Below are positions 33,489 through 42,816 of a stretch of 64,000 nucleotides of DNA, piece after piece. The stretch is from Ilumatobacter sp. (GTDB lineage: Bacteria; Actinomycetota; Acidimicrobiia; Acidimicrobiales; Ilumatobacteraceae): contig REDU01000069.1 in NCBI GenBank assembly GCA_007693335.1, positions 19,555 to 83,554 of the forward strand. Reading direction: 5' to 3'. The position numbers were made by a program, and so were the translations under genes. Below the pieces are notes generated by a model. That model saw only the letters and a program-made list of their open reading frames with translations. It was not told where the DNA came from and searched no databases. Within the stretch, counting starts at the first letter, position 1; each line of letters starts with the position of its first letter.

Positions 33489-36386
33489 TCAATCTGTGAT
33501 CCGGACCACCCAGGTAGCGAGATCGGCCCGGTTCCGGATGCCGGTTCGATCGAACAGGCTGGAGACATGCCGCTCGACGGTCTTGGGGGACAGGTGGAGC
33601 CGGCCGGCGATCTCCCGGTTGGAGCACCCCTCGACGATCAGGTGCAAGACGTCGAGCTCTCGACTCGTGATGCCCACGCTCCGGAGGTGCTCGGGCACCG
33701 GTGACGACCCGCGTCCTCTCCTGGGCATCTTCTCACCCGCTCGACCCATCGCGATGCGACACCGTCGCGCGATGGCGTCGAACCCCGCCGTGGCGAAGAA
33801 GGCCTCGGCCGGTCGGAGGACCGTGCCCGGCTCACCCCAGCCGTCGCGCAGCTGTGCCTCGGCGACCATGAGATTGATGTAGTGGGCCGTGCCGAGTGCC
33901 GCGACGTACTGCCGACTGCGAGCGAGACCGGTCCTCACCAGCTCACTGGCATCGTGGCCGCGACCCTGCCGGCCGAGGGTGACCGCCCGAGCGAGGTCGA
34001 GGACGGCGTCGAGGGTGTCCCACCACTGCAGATGGGTGAGACCCTGGAGCTCGGCCTGGGCGGACACGCCGAGATCGTCGTCGTCGATCGAGTGCAGGAT
34101 CACCCACAGCAGCCGGTTCGGGTAGATCGACGTGGTGACCGGGGCGACCGCCACGTACTCCATCATCCGGTCGAGGTCGATGCGGAGCTGCTCACGATCG
34201 TCGCGGACGATCGAGCGGGTGGCGTGCACCCGACCCCAGAGGTCGCCGAGGATCCTCGGATCGTCGGGGTCCCGTTCCAGCGCTCGGGTGACGGCGGCGT
34301 CCATCGACTCGGTGTCGTCACGGAGGGCGTGGGCGCCCGCCAGCCACAGTTCGGCCACCTGGAGCGTCGCCAGCCCGTACCGACGGCTCGCGTCGACACA
34401 GCTCTGGGCGCGTTCCAGGCAACGCTCACGGTCGAACGCCGCCAACGCGATGTCGGCCAACGACAGGTCCATGACGGCCACGGTGACCATCGCTCCATGG
34501 CGAGCTGCCAGGTCGCGGGTCTCCCAGAGCCCGGTCGTGTCACCATCGATCCAGCGTTCGAGCGCGATCTCCTGGCGGGCACGCAGTTGCCACTCGGCCA
34601 GATCGTTCGCCTCGGCGATGCCGGCGGCTCGCTCGAACGCCGCGATGGCCTGTTCGGGGGACCGTGTCCTGATGACCCGGCCGAGCACCTCGAGCGCCTC
34701 GCACGCCACTGCGGGACGCCCACCGGTCGTGGCGTGCTCCACCGCCGCGCGAGCGACCTGCTCGGCGGTCGTGAGGTCGTCGGTGTCGAGAGCGACATGG
34801 GCCGCGACGGCCTCCACATCGGCGATGAGAGCGCCCGGTCCGGCGTTCTCCACCAGCAGGCGTGCTCGATCGGTGAAGTCCGCAGCGGTCTCGAGGTCAC
34901 CGGCGGCGATGGCTGATCGAGCGAGCACGATGAGCAGACCGACGCGTCGCTCGGCGTCGACCTCGTCGGTGTCCATGCGGTCGGCCAGGGGACGACCGAC
35001 GGCGATGGCGTCGAGCGGTTTCCCGGACTGTGACGCGATCTGCACGAAACACTCGTCGGCATCGAGTCCGGCCGACGAATCGGCAGCCAGGGCACGAGCG
35101 CGCCCGATCGTCGCCTCGGCCGTGGCGAGCGCTCCCGCACGGAGTGCACGACGGGAGCTCTCGACCAGGCGCTCGGAGGCGACCACGTGGTCACCCGCCT
35201 GCTCCGCGAGCTCGGCAGCGAGCTCGCACCAGGGGCCGGGGAGGTCGGGATGAGCGTTCTCCACGGCCGGCCATGCCCGGCGAGCCAGCTCCCGTCGCTC
35301 GGGTGGCAGGAGGTCGGCCAGCACCGCCTCGCGTGTCAGCACGTGTCGGAAGCGGAAGTCCTGGCCGTCGACCTCGACGAGCTGGGCGTCCACGGCCTCG
35401 CGGAGGGCATCGACGGTGGTGCGTCCATCGACGTCGGCCACCGCGGGGATGAGGTTCCAGTCGAACCTGCGACCGAGCACCGCGGCTGCCTGGACCACCC
35501 TGCGGGTGGATGGTTCGAACGTCGCCATCCGCGTCCTGATCGACCGGGAGACGTCGGTCGGTACCGACGGGGTGAGCGCGCCCGTGGTCGCCCATCCGCC
35601 GTCGTGGACGAGCACCTGTGACGAGACGAGACCAGCGAGCAGCTCCTCGGCGAGGAACGGGTTGCCGTCGCTGTGCGACACGACGAACTCCACCACGTCC
35701 GCGGGGGCGGATGCCTCGCCGAGCGCCGCCACGACGAGACGCTCGATCTCGTCGGAGGTCAGCGCCGACAGCTCGGCAACGATGGCTGAAGGATGTCGTC
35801 GGAGTCGAGCGAGCGTGTCGACGGCACCATCGAGACGAGCGGTCGCGATGCACAGGACGCGCTGGTCGACCAGAGCGTCAGCGAAGTACTCGACCATCGC
35901 GAGGGTCTCGACATCGGCCCAGTGCAGATCCTCGATCAACAGCACGGCACCCGACCGCCGAGCGAGCACACCCAGCAGTCGAACCGCCGCTTCGTTGACC
36001 ACGACCGGCGACTCGTCGATCCCGACCTCGGTCGTGACCCGCCAGGCGGGCACCAATCGTCCGAGATGTCCCTCGAAGCCGGCCAGGTCGGGTGTCGCCG
36101 GGCGTCCGCCGCCTCGGAAGGCGCCGAGGAAGGCCTCCGTCAGCGGACGGTAGGGCACCGACGCGCCCTCGGGGACCGACCGTCCCGAAAGCATCGCGAG
36201 CCCGGCGTGCTCGGCACGTGCGAGCGACTCGCGTGCGAGGCGGGACTTCCCCGCTCCGGCCTCCCCGACGATGACCACCACACCGCCGTTGCCTGCAGCG
36301 GCCTCGTCGATCCCCCGCCCCAGCACGTCCAGCTCACGTTCGCGTCCCACCACGACGGGGCACAACACGGATCGGGCGGCGACCAT
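33489..36386 (-). CDS. Large LuxR-family transcriptional regulator with AAA ATPase domain (LAL type)
   Basis: 965 aa. N-terminal ATPase with Walker A GEAGAGKS (41-48) and Walker B VLLIEDLHWAD (about 148-158). A long alpha-helical, TPR-like middle (about 380-870), and a C-terminal LuxR HTH: ITSRELDVLHLIVEGCSNREIAGRLHL, then SPKTVERHVSSLFDRTG (last 60 residues). Such STAND regulators switch on target genes after inducer and ATP binding. Its likely targets are the MBL and DinB/MPI genes 43 bp downstream on the same strand, but this is inference. Confidence 0.92.
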   Translation of the reverse strand: MVAARSVLCPVVVGRERELDVLGRGIDEAAAGNGGVVVIVGEAGAGKSRLARESLARAEHAGLAMLSGRSVPEGASVPYRPLTEAFLGAFRGGGRPATPDLAGFEGHLGRLVPAWRVTTEVGIDESPVVVNEAAVRLLGVLARRSGAVLLIEDLHWADVETLAMVEYFADALVDQRVLCIATARLDGAVDTLARLRRHPSAIVAELSALTSDEIERLVVAALGEASAPADVVEFVVSHSDGNPFLAEELLAGLVSSQVLVHDGGWATTGALTPSVPTDVSRSIRTRMATFEPSTRRVVQAAAVLGRRFDWNLIPAVADVDGRTTVDALREAVDAQLVEVDGQDFRFRHVLTREAVLADLLPPERRELARRAWPAVENAHPDLPGPWCELAAELAEQAGDHVVASERLVESSRRALRAGALATAEATIGRARALAADSSAGLDADECFVQIASQSGKPLDAIAVGRPLADRMDTDEVDAERRVGLLIVLARSAIAAGDLETAADFTDRARLLVENAGPGALIADVEAVAAHVALDTDDLTTAEQVARAAVEHATTGGRPAVACEALEVLGRVIRTRSPEQAIAAFERAAGIAEANDLAEWQLRARQEIALERWIDGDTTGLWETRDLAARHGAMVTVAVMDLSLADIALAAFDRERCLERAQSCVDASRRYGLATLQVAELWLAGAHALRDDTESMDAAVTRALERDPDDPRILGDLWGRVHATRSIVRDDREQLRIDLDRMMEYVAVAPVTTSIYPNRLLWVILHSIDDDDLGVSAQAELQGLTHLQWWDTLDAVLDLARAVTLGRQGRGHDASELVRTGLARSRQYVAALGTAHYINLMVAEAQLRDGWGEPGTVLRPAEAFFATAGFDAIARRCRIAMGRAGEKMPRRGRGSSPVPEHLRSVGITSRELDVLHLIVEGCSNREIAGRLHLSPKTVERHVSSLFDRTGIRNRADLATWVVRITD

Positions 36387-36494
36387 GCTCCATCATCGCC
36401 CACCGTCCGTCGCCTCCGCGACCACCGGTTCGGTCCCGTCCGGATCGGAGGTGGCCGCGGGCACGAGCGTCCGCAGGCGCCGAACCCCGAGCAG

Positions 36495-39065
36495 TCAGGT
36501 GGTGAGGGCGACCGCGAGCGCGTCGGCCTCGCGGGTGCGCAGATCAGTGTTGACCTGCTGACGTTCGAGCAGCTGATCCATCGTCTTCATCGCCTGCGTG
36601 ATGGGGTGCTCGTCGAAGAAGGCGCGCACATCCGTCACGAGCTCGGGACGGTTCAGCATCGTGATCGAGCCGACCATCCGGACGATCGTGTTCGACGGGA
36701 AGCGGTCGAGCGCCTCGGCCCAGCGTTCACGCACGAACGCCCACGAGGCGGCGCCGTGGTGGCGGTTCGCGATGCAGCCCCGCAGCAGGAACGGCGCGTT
36801 CTGGGTCTTGACCTCTCCGCTCATGGCCAGCTCACAGGTGCGTGCCACCAGCTCGGCGTCGTCGAACTCGGCCAGCGCGAAGAGATGACGGAGTTGCTCC
36901 TGGGGTGTCGCCCCATTGCGGAACCCGTCGAGCATCCGTTCGTAGTCGGTGTGGTCGCCGGTGGCGGCCACGACCGACGTGGCGGCCGACACGAGTTCGG
37001 GATCGACCGATCCGGGCTCGGAGCCGGAGCGATCGAACAGCGCCCGACAGTGGAGCTTCATCGGCGTGTCATCGCCCAACACCGCCAGCGCTGCCACCAG
37101 CAGACCGCGCAGCTTGCCGACCAGATCGTCCTCGTCGTCGGTCGGGTCGGCCAATGCATCGACCCTGGGCGCGAGGAGCGCGGCCACACGCGACTGGAAC
37201 GCCGCGTAGGCCTCACCCTCGAGAATCCGCCCGAGTCCGCGCAGTCCGCCCACGATCGCCTGCCAGACGGCGAGATCGGTCTCGGCGCCGAAGCCCTCGA
37301 CGAACTCGAGGAAGTCCGTCGCGGCGAGACGTCCGGCCACCACTGCGTTCCAGGCATCGTCCACCAGGTTGTAGCGCTCGAGGGTGTCGAGATCGGCGAG
37401 GGCATCTCCCGACAGCCGACCGCGCAGCTCATCGTCGTAGGCCACCCGGAAGAACCCGTGACCGCCGGCGTTCACGATCACGGGAGCGTGAGCGTCGGCG
37501 AGGGGGACGCGCACCTCGTCGCCCTCGTGGAGGTACCGATCGGTGCGGTCGCCCTGGCGGACGGTGATCGGCACCACCCATCGGGTGCCGTCGTCGGCTG
37601 CATCGGCGGCGAACGAGAAACGCGACTGCCCGAGCACCAACTCATCGCCGTCGATGGAGGCCGTCACCAGCGGGTAGCCGGGCTGCCAGATCCACGAGTC
37701 CATCATCCGGCGCACCGGTTCGCCGCTGGTGTGCTCGATCGCGTCCCACAGGTCGTTGGTCTCGGTGTTCGCGTACGAATGGGTCCGCAGGTAGTGGTTC
37801 ACGCCCTCCCGGAACCGCTCGGTGCCGAGGTACTGCTCGAGCATGCGGAGCAGGGCCCCGCCCTTCTGGTAGGTGAGCACGTCGAACATGCCCTCGCAGT
37901 CGGCGGGGGAGCGAACGTCGTACTCGACGGATCGAGTGCTCGACAGCGAGTCGGTCTCGAACGCCACGCTGCGCTCGAGTCCGAAGCTGGTCCAGCGCTG
38001 CCAATCGGGGCGGTAGGCGTCGCACGCCGCGAGCTCCATGAACGTGGCGAACGCCTCGTTCAGCCAGATGCCGTTCCACCAGCTCATGGTGACGAGATCG
38101 CCGAACCACATGTGGGCGAGCTCGTGGGCCACCACATCGGCCACCAGTTGCTGCTCGTTCTGCGTCGACGTCTCGGGATCGACCAGCAGCAGGTTCTCGC
38201 GGAACGTGATGCAGCCGAGGTTCTCCATGGCTCCCGCGGCGAAGTCGGGCAGTGCCACCAGATCGACCTTGTCGCCCGGGTAGGCGATGCCGTAGTAGTC
38301 CTGGAACCAGCGCAGGCAGAACGCGCCCACGTCGAGCCCGAACCCGGTCAGGTGCGACTTGCCGGGCACGTGCACGATGCGCAGCGGGATGCCGTCGACG
38401 TCGACGGTCTCGCTGATCTCGAGCGGGCCCACCACGAACGCGACGAGGTAGGTGCTCATCACCATCGTGTCGGCGAAGGTGATCGACATCTTCGGCGGCG
38501 TGCCGTCGGCCGGCTCGTGCGCCTCGCGGCGCAGTTCCGGACCGTTCGAGATCGCGACCAGTGCCGGGTCGACCACGAGGGTGATCCCGAACACGGCCTT
38601 GAAGTCGGGCTCGTCCCAGCACGGGAAGGCCCGCCGGCAGTCGGTCGACTGCATCTGGGTCGTGGCGATCACCCGTTCCACACCGTCAGCGTCGTTGTAC
38701 GTGCTGCGGTAGAAGCCGCGCAGCTTGTCGTTGAGCACACCGTCGAAGAAGATCGTGAGCGTGTGGGCGCCGGGGGTCAGCGGCTCGACGGGGGTCAGGA
38801 ACAACCGCTCGGTGTCGGTGTCGAGGCGGTGGGCAGCCTCCACGAAGTCGATCCGGCAGAGGTGGATGTCGAGTTCGATGGCGTTCAACACCACTTCGGT
38901 GAGCGGTTCGTCACCGGTCACCTCGAATTCGACGTGCACCGTGCCGGCGAACGATCCGGCCACGAGGTCGGGGTACAGGGTGACGTCGTACCGGCTGGGT
39001 ACGGCGGTGCGCGGGAGACGGTAGGGATCGAGTTCGGCGGTGATGGTCGAAGCGGAGTCGGTCAC
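36495..39065 (-). CDS. pepN: Aminopeptidase N (M1 family)
   Basis: 856-aa zinc metallopeptidase removing N-terminal residues from peptides in the cytosol. Exopeptidase motif GAMEN at residues 278-282, zinc motif HELAH at 314-318 with the third ligand Glu at 337 (WLNEAFATF), followed by the ERAP1-like helical C-terminal domain. Full length. GTG at 39065 is chosen; TACCAT (complement of 39073-39078) lies 7 nt upstream, indicating a leaderless mRNA. Long in-frame upstream extension overlaps the divergent kinase gene and is not real. Confidence 0.96.
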   Translation of the reverse strand: MTDSASTITAELDPYRLPRTAVPSRYDVTLYPDLVAGSFAGTVHVEFEVTGDEPLTEVVLNAIELDIHLCRIDFVEAAHRLDTDTERLFLTPVEPLTPGAHTLTIFFDGVLNDKLRGFYRSTYNDADGVERVIATTQMQSTDCRRAFPCWDEPDFKAVFGITLVVDPALVAISNGPELRREAHEPADGTPPKMSITFADTMVMSTYLVAFVVGPLEISETVDVDGIPLRIVHVPGKSHLTGFGLDVGAFCLRWFQDYYGIAYPGDKVDLVALPDFAAGAMENLGCITFRENLLLVDPETSTQNEQQLVADVVAHELAHMWFGDLVTMSWWNGIWLNEAFATFMELAACDAYRPDWQRWTSFGLERSVAFETDSLSSTRSVEYDVRSPADCEGMFDVLTYQKGGALLRMLEQYLGTERFREGVNHYLRTHSYANTETNDLWDAIEHTSGEPVRRMMDSWIWQPGYPLVTASIDGDELVLGQSRFSFAADAADDGTRWVVPITVRQGDRTDRYLHEGDEVRVPLADAHAPVIVNAGGHGFFRVAYDDELRGRLSGDALADLDTLERYNLVDDAWNAVVAGRLAATDFLEFVEGFGAETDLAVWQAIVGGLRGLGRILEGEAYAAFQSRVAALLAPRVDALADPTDDEDDLVGKLRGLLVAALAVLGDDTPMKLHCRALFDRSGSEPGSVDPELVSAATSVVAATGDHTDYERMLDGFRNGATPQEQLRHLFALAEFDDAELVARTCELAMSGEVKTQNAPFLLRGCIANRHHGAASWAFVRERWAEALDRFPSNTIVRMVGSITMLNRPELVTDVRAFFDEHPITQAMKTMDQLLERQQVNTDLRTREADALAVALTT

Positions 39066-39072
39066 CCGGCGG

Positions 39073-39103
39073 ATGGTACCGGCGTCCCTGCGGCCGGTAA
39101 CGT
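39073..39103. promoter_or_regulatory. Divergent leaderless promoters of pepN and the PfkB kinase
   Basis: Minus strand TACCAT (39073-39078) 7 nt before the pepN GTG; plus strand TAACGT (39098-39103) 8 nt before the kinase GTG at 39112. The two boxes are separate here, unlike the shared sites elsewhere. Confidence 0.55.
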
Positions 39104-39111
39104 CGTCGGTC

Positions 39112-40116
39112 GTGTCCAGCATGGTCGTGTCCAGCAACGGTGATGCCCGGTACGACGTCGTGGGGATCGGGAACGCCCTCGTCGACGTGATCGCCCACGC
39201 CGACGATCTCTTCATCACCGAGCACGAGCTCGTGAAGGGGTCGATGACCCTGGTCGAGACCGACCGGGCCGTGCAGCTGTACCGGGCGCTCGGGTCGGCC
39301 GTCGAGATGAGCGGCGGCTCCGCGGCGAACACGATGTGCGGTGTCGCCAGCTTCGGTGGTCGCGCCGCGTACGTCGGCAAGGTCAGCGACGACGATCTCG
39401 GCCAGGTGTTCGGCCACGACCTGCTCGCCGTGGGTGTCAACTTCCGTCCGGGCGCACCGGCCGACGGCGTGCCCACCGGGCGCTGCATCATCGTCGTCAC
39501 CCCCGATGCACAGCGCACGATGAACACCTACCTCGGGGTGTCGAGCCTGCTGTGCCCGCCCGATCTCGACGAAGCGACCATCGCCGACGGTCGGGTGCTC
39601 TACATGGAGGGCTACCTGTACGACCGCGACGACGCCAAGGACGCGTTCCGCACGGCGGCTGCGATCGCCCACGAGGCGGGTCGGAAGGTCTCGCTCACCC
39701 TCTCGGACTCGTTCTGTGTCGACCGGCATCGCGACGACTTCCTCGCGCTGGTGTCCGACGAGGTCGACATCCTGTTCGGCAACGACGACGAACTGTGCTC
39801 GCTCTACCGCACCGAGTCGTTCGACCACGCCATCACCGAGGTCCGTCAGCACTGTCAGCTCGCCGTGATCACCGTGGGCGCCGACGGCTCGTACGTGGTC
39901 ACCCACGATGACGTGGTGCACGTGCCGGCCGAACCGGTCACCCGGGTGATCGACACCACCGGGGCCGGCGATCTGTACGCCGCCGGCTTCCTCTACGGGT
40001 ACACCCAGGGCCGCGACCACGCCGGCTGCGGTCGTCTGGGCTCGATCGCCGCCGCCGAGGTCATCTCCCACGTCGGCCCCCGCCCACTGGTGGAGTTGCG
40101 TACCCTGGCGTCGTGA
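39112..40116 (+). CDS. PfkB-family carbohydrate/nucleoside kinase (adenosine-kinase-like)
   Basis: 334 aa. GIGNALVDVIA at residues 15-25, GGSAANTMCGVASFGGRAAYVGKVSDD (substrate lid region), LFGNDDELCSL, and the C-terminal anion hole and catalytic base in VIDTTGAGDLYAAGFLYGY. The pattern is that of the adenosine kinase/2-dehydro-3-deoxygluconokinase branch seen in many bacteria; adenosine as substrate would fit the two adenosine deaminases and nucleoside importer downstream. Start GTG 39112 from the promoter spacing; ATG 39121 is an alternative. Overlaps the mutase gene by 4 nt. Confidence 0.85.
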   Translation: MSSMVVSSNGDARYDVVGIGNALVDVIAHADDLFITEHELVKGSMTLVETDRAVQLYRALGSAVEMSGGSAANTMCGVASFGGRAAYVGKVSDDDLGQVFGHDLLAVGVNFRPGAPADGVPTGRCIIVVTPDAQRTMNTYLGVSSLLCPPDLDEATIADGRVLYMEGYLYDRDDAKDAFRTAAAIAHEAGRKVSLTLSDSFCVDRHRDDFLALVSDEVDILFGNDDELCSLYRTESFDHAITEVRQHCQLAVITVGADGSYVVTHDDVVHVPAEPVTRVIDTTGAGDLYAAGFLYGYTQGRDHAGCGRLGSIAAAEVISHVGPRPLVELRTLAS

Positions 40117-41729
40117 CCGATGTGAACCCGACCGATCCCGCCGAGGTTCGTGCCACGGCCGAGCGTTGGCTCGCCGCCGAGCCCGACCACGACATGCGGG
40201 ACGAGCTCACCGAGTTGCTGGCCGGTCCCGACGATGAGCTGCTGGAGCGCTTCGGCGGTCGTCTGCAGTTCGGTACCGCCGGCCTGCGCGCCGCCGTGGG
40301 TGCCGGGCCGCTGCGCATGAACCGTCTGGTCGTACAGCAGGCCGCTGCTGGCCTCGCGGCGCATCTGCTCGCCACCGATCCGCGGGCACGTGAGCGCGGC
40401 GTCATCATCGCCTTCGACGCCCGACGCAAGAGCGATCTGTTCGCGAGTGACACGGCGCGAGTGATGGCAGCGCAGGGGATCCGGGCCATGGTGTTCGACC
40501 GTGTCCTGCCCACGCCGGTGCTCGCCTGGTCGATCGAACAGGTCGACGCCGCCGCCGGTGTGGTCGTCACCGCCTCGCACAACCCGCCCGCCGACAACGG
40601 CTACAAGGTGTACCTCGGCGACGGCGCACAGATCGTGCCGCCCCACGACCAGCTGATCTCCGATCGGATCGACGCGGTCGACCCGACGGCGGTGCCGATG
40701 TCCGACGCCGACGATCCCCTGATCGGCGCCGTGGGTCAGGATCTCATCGACGCCTACGTCGAGATGGCGGCGTCGGTCCGGCTCCGTCCGGAGGTTCCGG
40801 GGGTCGGTGTCGCGTACACGCCCATGCACGGCGTGGCCGGCGAGCTCATGGTGCGCACGTTCGAGGCGGCCGGCTACGAGGCCCCCGTGCTGGTCGATCA
40901 GCAGTTCCGTCCCGATCCCACGTTCCCCACCGTGGCGTTCCCGAACCCCGAGGAGCCCGGTGCGATGGACCTGCTGCTCGACGTGGCGGCTGGCGCCGGT
41001 GCCCAGGTGGCGATCGCCAGCGATCCCGACGGCGACCGTCTCGGCGCCGCCATCCCGCAGGCGGATGGTGGCTGGCGTCGGCTCGGGGGTGACGAGATCG
41101 GTTGGCTGTTCGCCGACCACATCCTGCGCAACACCAGCGGGAACGATCGCCTCGTCATCACCACCCTGGTGTCGTCATCGTTGCTGACCCGCATGGCCGA
41201 GACCCACGGGGTGCACTCGGCCGAGACGTTCACCGGGTTCAAGTGGATCGGGCGCACGATCCTCGACCATCCCCATCTGCGGTTCGTGTTCGGGTACGAG
41301 CAGGCCCTCGGTTACCTCGTTGCGCCGCGCCCGCTCGACAAGGACGGCATCTCGGCCGCCGTGATGTTCGCCGAGATCGCCGCCGTGGCCGCCGCCGAAG
41401 GTGTCACCCTCCAGGATCGTCTCGACGCGATCACCGCCGAGTACGGCCGGTACACGATGGCCGAGGCGTCCATCCGGATGGAACCCGCCGTGGCGGCCGC
41501 GAAGGTGGCCGAGCTGCGCGCCTCACCCCCCGCCGAGCTCGACGGCCGCCCGGTGGTGGAGGTGTCGACCTTCCCCGAGGCGGGCCTCCTGCGCCTCGTG
41601 CTCGAGGGCGGCATCCGGGTCCAGGTCCGCCCCAGCGGCACCGAGCCCAAGGTGAAGCTCTACGGCGAAGCGGTCGACGCCGACCCCACCCCCGCCGTCC
41701 AGGCCCTCACCCACCACCTCACGAACTGA
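40113..41729 (+). CDS. Phospho-sugar mutase (phosphoglucomutase/phosphomannomutase, PmmB type)
   Basis: 538 aa alpha-D-phosphohexomutase. Motifs: RLQFGTAGLRAAVGAGPLRMN, the phosphoserine loop VVVTASHNPPADNGYKVY (Ser about 152), the metal loop SDPDGDRLG (about 307), and the phosphate-binding VRPSGTEPKVKLY near the end. Actinobacterial PmmB-like enzymes can also act on phosphopentoses from nucleoside breakdown, which would suit the neighbouring kinase. GTG start overlapping the kinase stop implies coupling. The last codon and stop (AAC TGA) lie inside the repeat at 41720-41780. Confidence 0.9.
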   Translation: MTDVNPTDPAEVRATAERWLAAEPDHDMRDELTELLAGPDDELLERFGGRLQFGTAGLRAAVGAGPLRMNRLVVQQAAAGLAAHLLATDPRARERGVIIAFDARRKSDLFASDTARVMAAQGIRAMVFDRVLPTPVLAWSIEQVDAAAGVVVTASHNPPADNGYKVYLGDGAQIVPPHDQLISDRIDAVDPTAVPMSDADDPLIGAVGQDLIDAYVEMAASVRLRPEVPGVGVAYTPMHGVAGELMVRTFEAAGYEAPVLVDQQFRPDPTFPTVAFPNPEEPGAMDLLLDVAAGAGAQVAIASDPDGDRLGAAIPQADGGWRRLGGDEIGWLFADHILRNTSGNDRLVITTLVSSSLLTRMAETHGVHSAETFTGFKWIGRTILDHPHLRFVFGYEQALGYLVAPRPLDKDGISAAVMFAEIAAVAAAEGVTLQDRLDAITAEYGRYTMAEASIRMEPAVAAAKVAELRASPPAELDGRPVVEVSTFPEAGLLRLVLEGGIRVQVRPSGTEPKVKLYGEAVDADPTPAVQALTHHLTN

Positions 41730-41780
41730 CGTGGGGTCAAGGGTGTCCTCGTTGACATTGGCGCGGTGAGAATCAAGCGA
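41720..41780 (+). repeat. Cassette repeat, copy 1 (left outer)
   Basis: Begins cacgaactgacgtggggtca and contains gtcaagggtgtcctcgttga-type core with a GTCAA/TTGAC dyad, ending agaatcaagcga. Positions 41723-41780 are 58/58 identical to copy 2; 41720-41772 match the inverted copy 3 at 50 of 53 positions. It covers the stop codon of the phosphohexomutase gene. Confidence 0.95.
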
Positions 41781-41787
41781 ACGCCAG

Positions 41788-41845
41788 GAACTGACGTGGG
41801 GTCAAGGGTGTCCTCGTTGACATTGGCGCGGTGAGAATCAAGCGA
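41788..41845 (+). repeat. Cassette repeat, copy 2 (left inner)
   Basis: 58 bp, identical to 41723-41780, 65 bp downstream in the same orientation with a 7-bp spacer. The stop codon of the DUF559 gene (41838-41840, minus) lies in its right end. Confidence 0.95.
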
Positions 41846-42812
41846 CGTCGCGGCGGCGCGCTCGGTACATGCTCCTGATCTGGCGGATCGTCTGCTGCCG
41901 GCGGTCCCACACCGACTCGTCGAAGCGCACCACGTGCCACCCCACCTCGCTGCACTCGCGATCGCGTTGTTGGTCCTGGCGCTGGGCGACATCACCTCCG
42001 TGCCACCACGAGTGTCCGGGTTCGATGGCGAACCGGATGTCGGGCCATGCGAGATCGAGATGGATCACGACCCCGCTGTTGAGCAGGAGTGGGTGCTGCC
42101 GCTCCGGCTCGGGCAGCCCGGCGCTGAGCGCGAGGTCGACGAGGAGCTGTTCGAGGCCGGTGGTGGCCGGACGGTCGATGTCGGCGACCCGCTCCAACCA
42201 GGCCTCGAACCGGGCGACGCCCGTCCGACCACGGCGGCGGATCGCCGCCAGATACTCCGCCGCGCGGCCGGGAGTCACCAGTTGAAGATGCCATGCGTCC
42301 TCCGCAGCGCGCTGGAACGACCTCTCCGGGAGTTCGGCCGCCAGGTCGAACAGCGTTCGCAGGGGACTCGCCACCGAGAGACCGTCGGGGTGCTCGGGGC
42401 GTTCTTCCTCGTCGAGCCAGCTCGTCAACGCGATTGTTGCCCACTCGGGTGCCGCCAACCTGCGCCTTTCGTGGATGGTGATCTCGATCGGCTCCGCCGG
42501 CATCCTGCGGAGTCCGTGGATCCGGCCTGCTGTCGTTCCGCTCAAGAAGCTCCCGGGGGGAGCCAGGAGATGCAGCATGGTGCATCGGGCCTCGAAGGTG
42601 TCGCAGTGCGCGCGGAGTCCCACGACACCGTGCATGGGCCTGACGACGAGTCCGGACGCGACGGCCGCTGCCACGCTCTGGCGAGAGATCCCGAGCGCGC
42701 CGAGTTGCGCCACGGTGGCGACCCAGTGCTGGCGGGAGAACAGATCGATGACGCCGGGACGGTGCAGCATGCTCCTGGTGTGCATGCGGAGCACCGCAAA
42801 AGGGAAAGTCAC
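41838..42812 (-). CDS. AbiEi-antitoxin-like winged helix plus DUF559 (Vsr-like endonuclease) protein
   Basis: 324 aa. Residues about 22-70 (LFSRQHWVATVAQLGALGISRQSVAAAVASG, then RPMHGVVGL) match the AbiEi-type DNA-binding domain. Residues about 225-310 match DUF559, a PD-(D/E)xK-like fold: HLDLAWPDIRFAIEPGHSWWHGG, then RDRECSEVGWHVVRFDESVW, retaining the acidic Asp and Glu. Such proteins are numerous in actinobacteria with no proven role; defence, mobile-DNA or repair nuclease are all possible. The GTG start at 42812 is 5 bp from the inverted repeat; ATG codons at 42785 or 42770 (MHTRSMLHRPG) may be the true start. Confidence 0.8.
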   Translation of the reverse strand: MTFPFAVLRMHTRSMLHRPGVIDLFSRQHWVATVAQLGALGISRQSVAAAVASGLVVRPMHGVVGLRAHCDTFEARCTMLHLLAPPGSFLSGTTAGRIHGLRRMPAEPIEITIHERRRLAAPEWATIALTSWLDEEERPEHPDGLSVASPLRTLFDLAAELPERSFQRAAEDAWHLQLVTPGRAAEYLAAIRRRGRTGVARFEAWLERVADIDRPATTGLEQLLVDLALSAGLPEPERQHPLLLNSGVVIHLDLAWPDIRFAIEPGHSWWHGGDVAQRQDQQRDRECSEVGWHVVRFDESVWDRRQQTIRQIRSMYRARRRDVA

Positions 42813-42816
42813 ATGG

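Noticed and set aside
35793..39143. Open frame of 1116 codons on the plus strand across pepN and the LuxR regulator
   Set aside because: It is antisense to two clearly conserved proteins, has His/Arg/Gly-biased composition and no domain; long open antisense frames are expected in very GC-rich DNA.
41723..41845. Insertion sequence ends
   Set aside because: No transposase-like gene lies between the repeats and no target-site duplication could be recognised, so a classical IS was not called; it is reported as a possible cassette instead.
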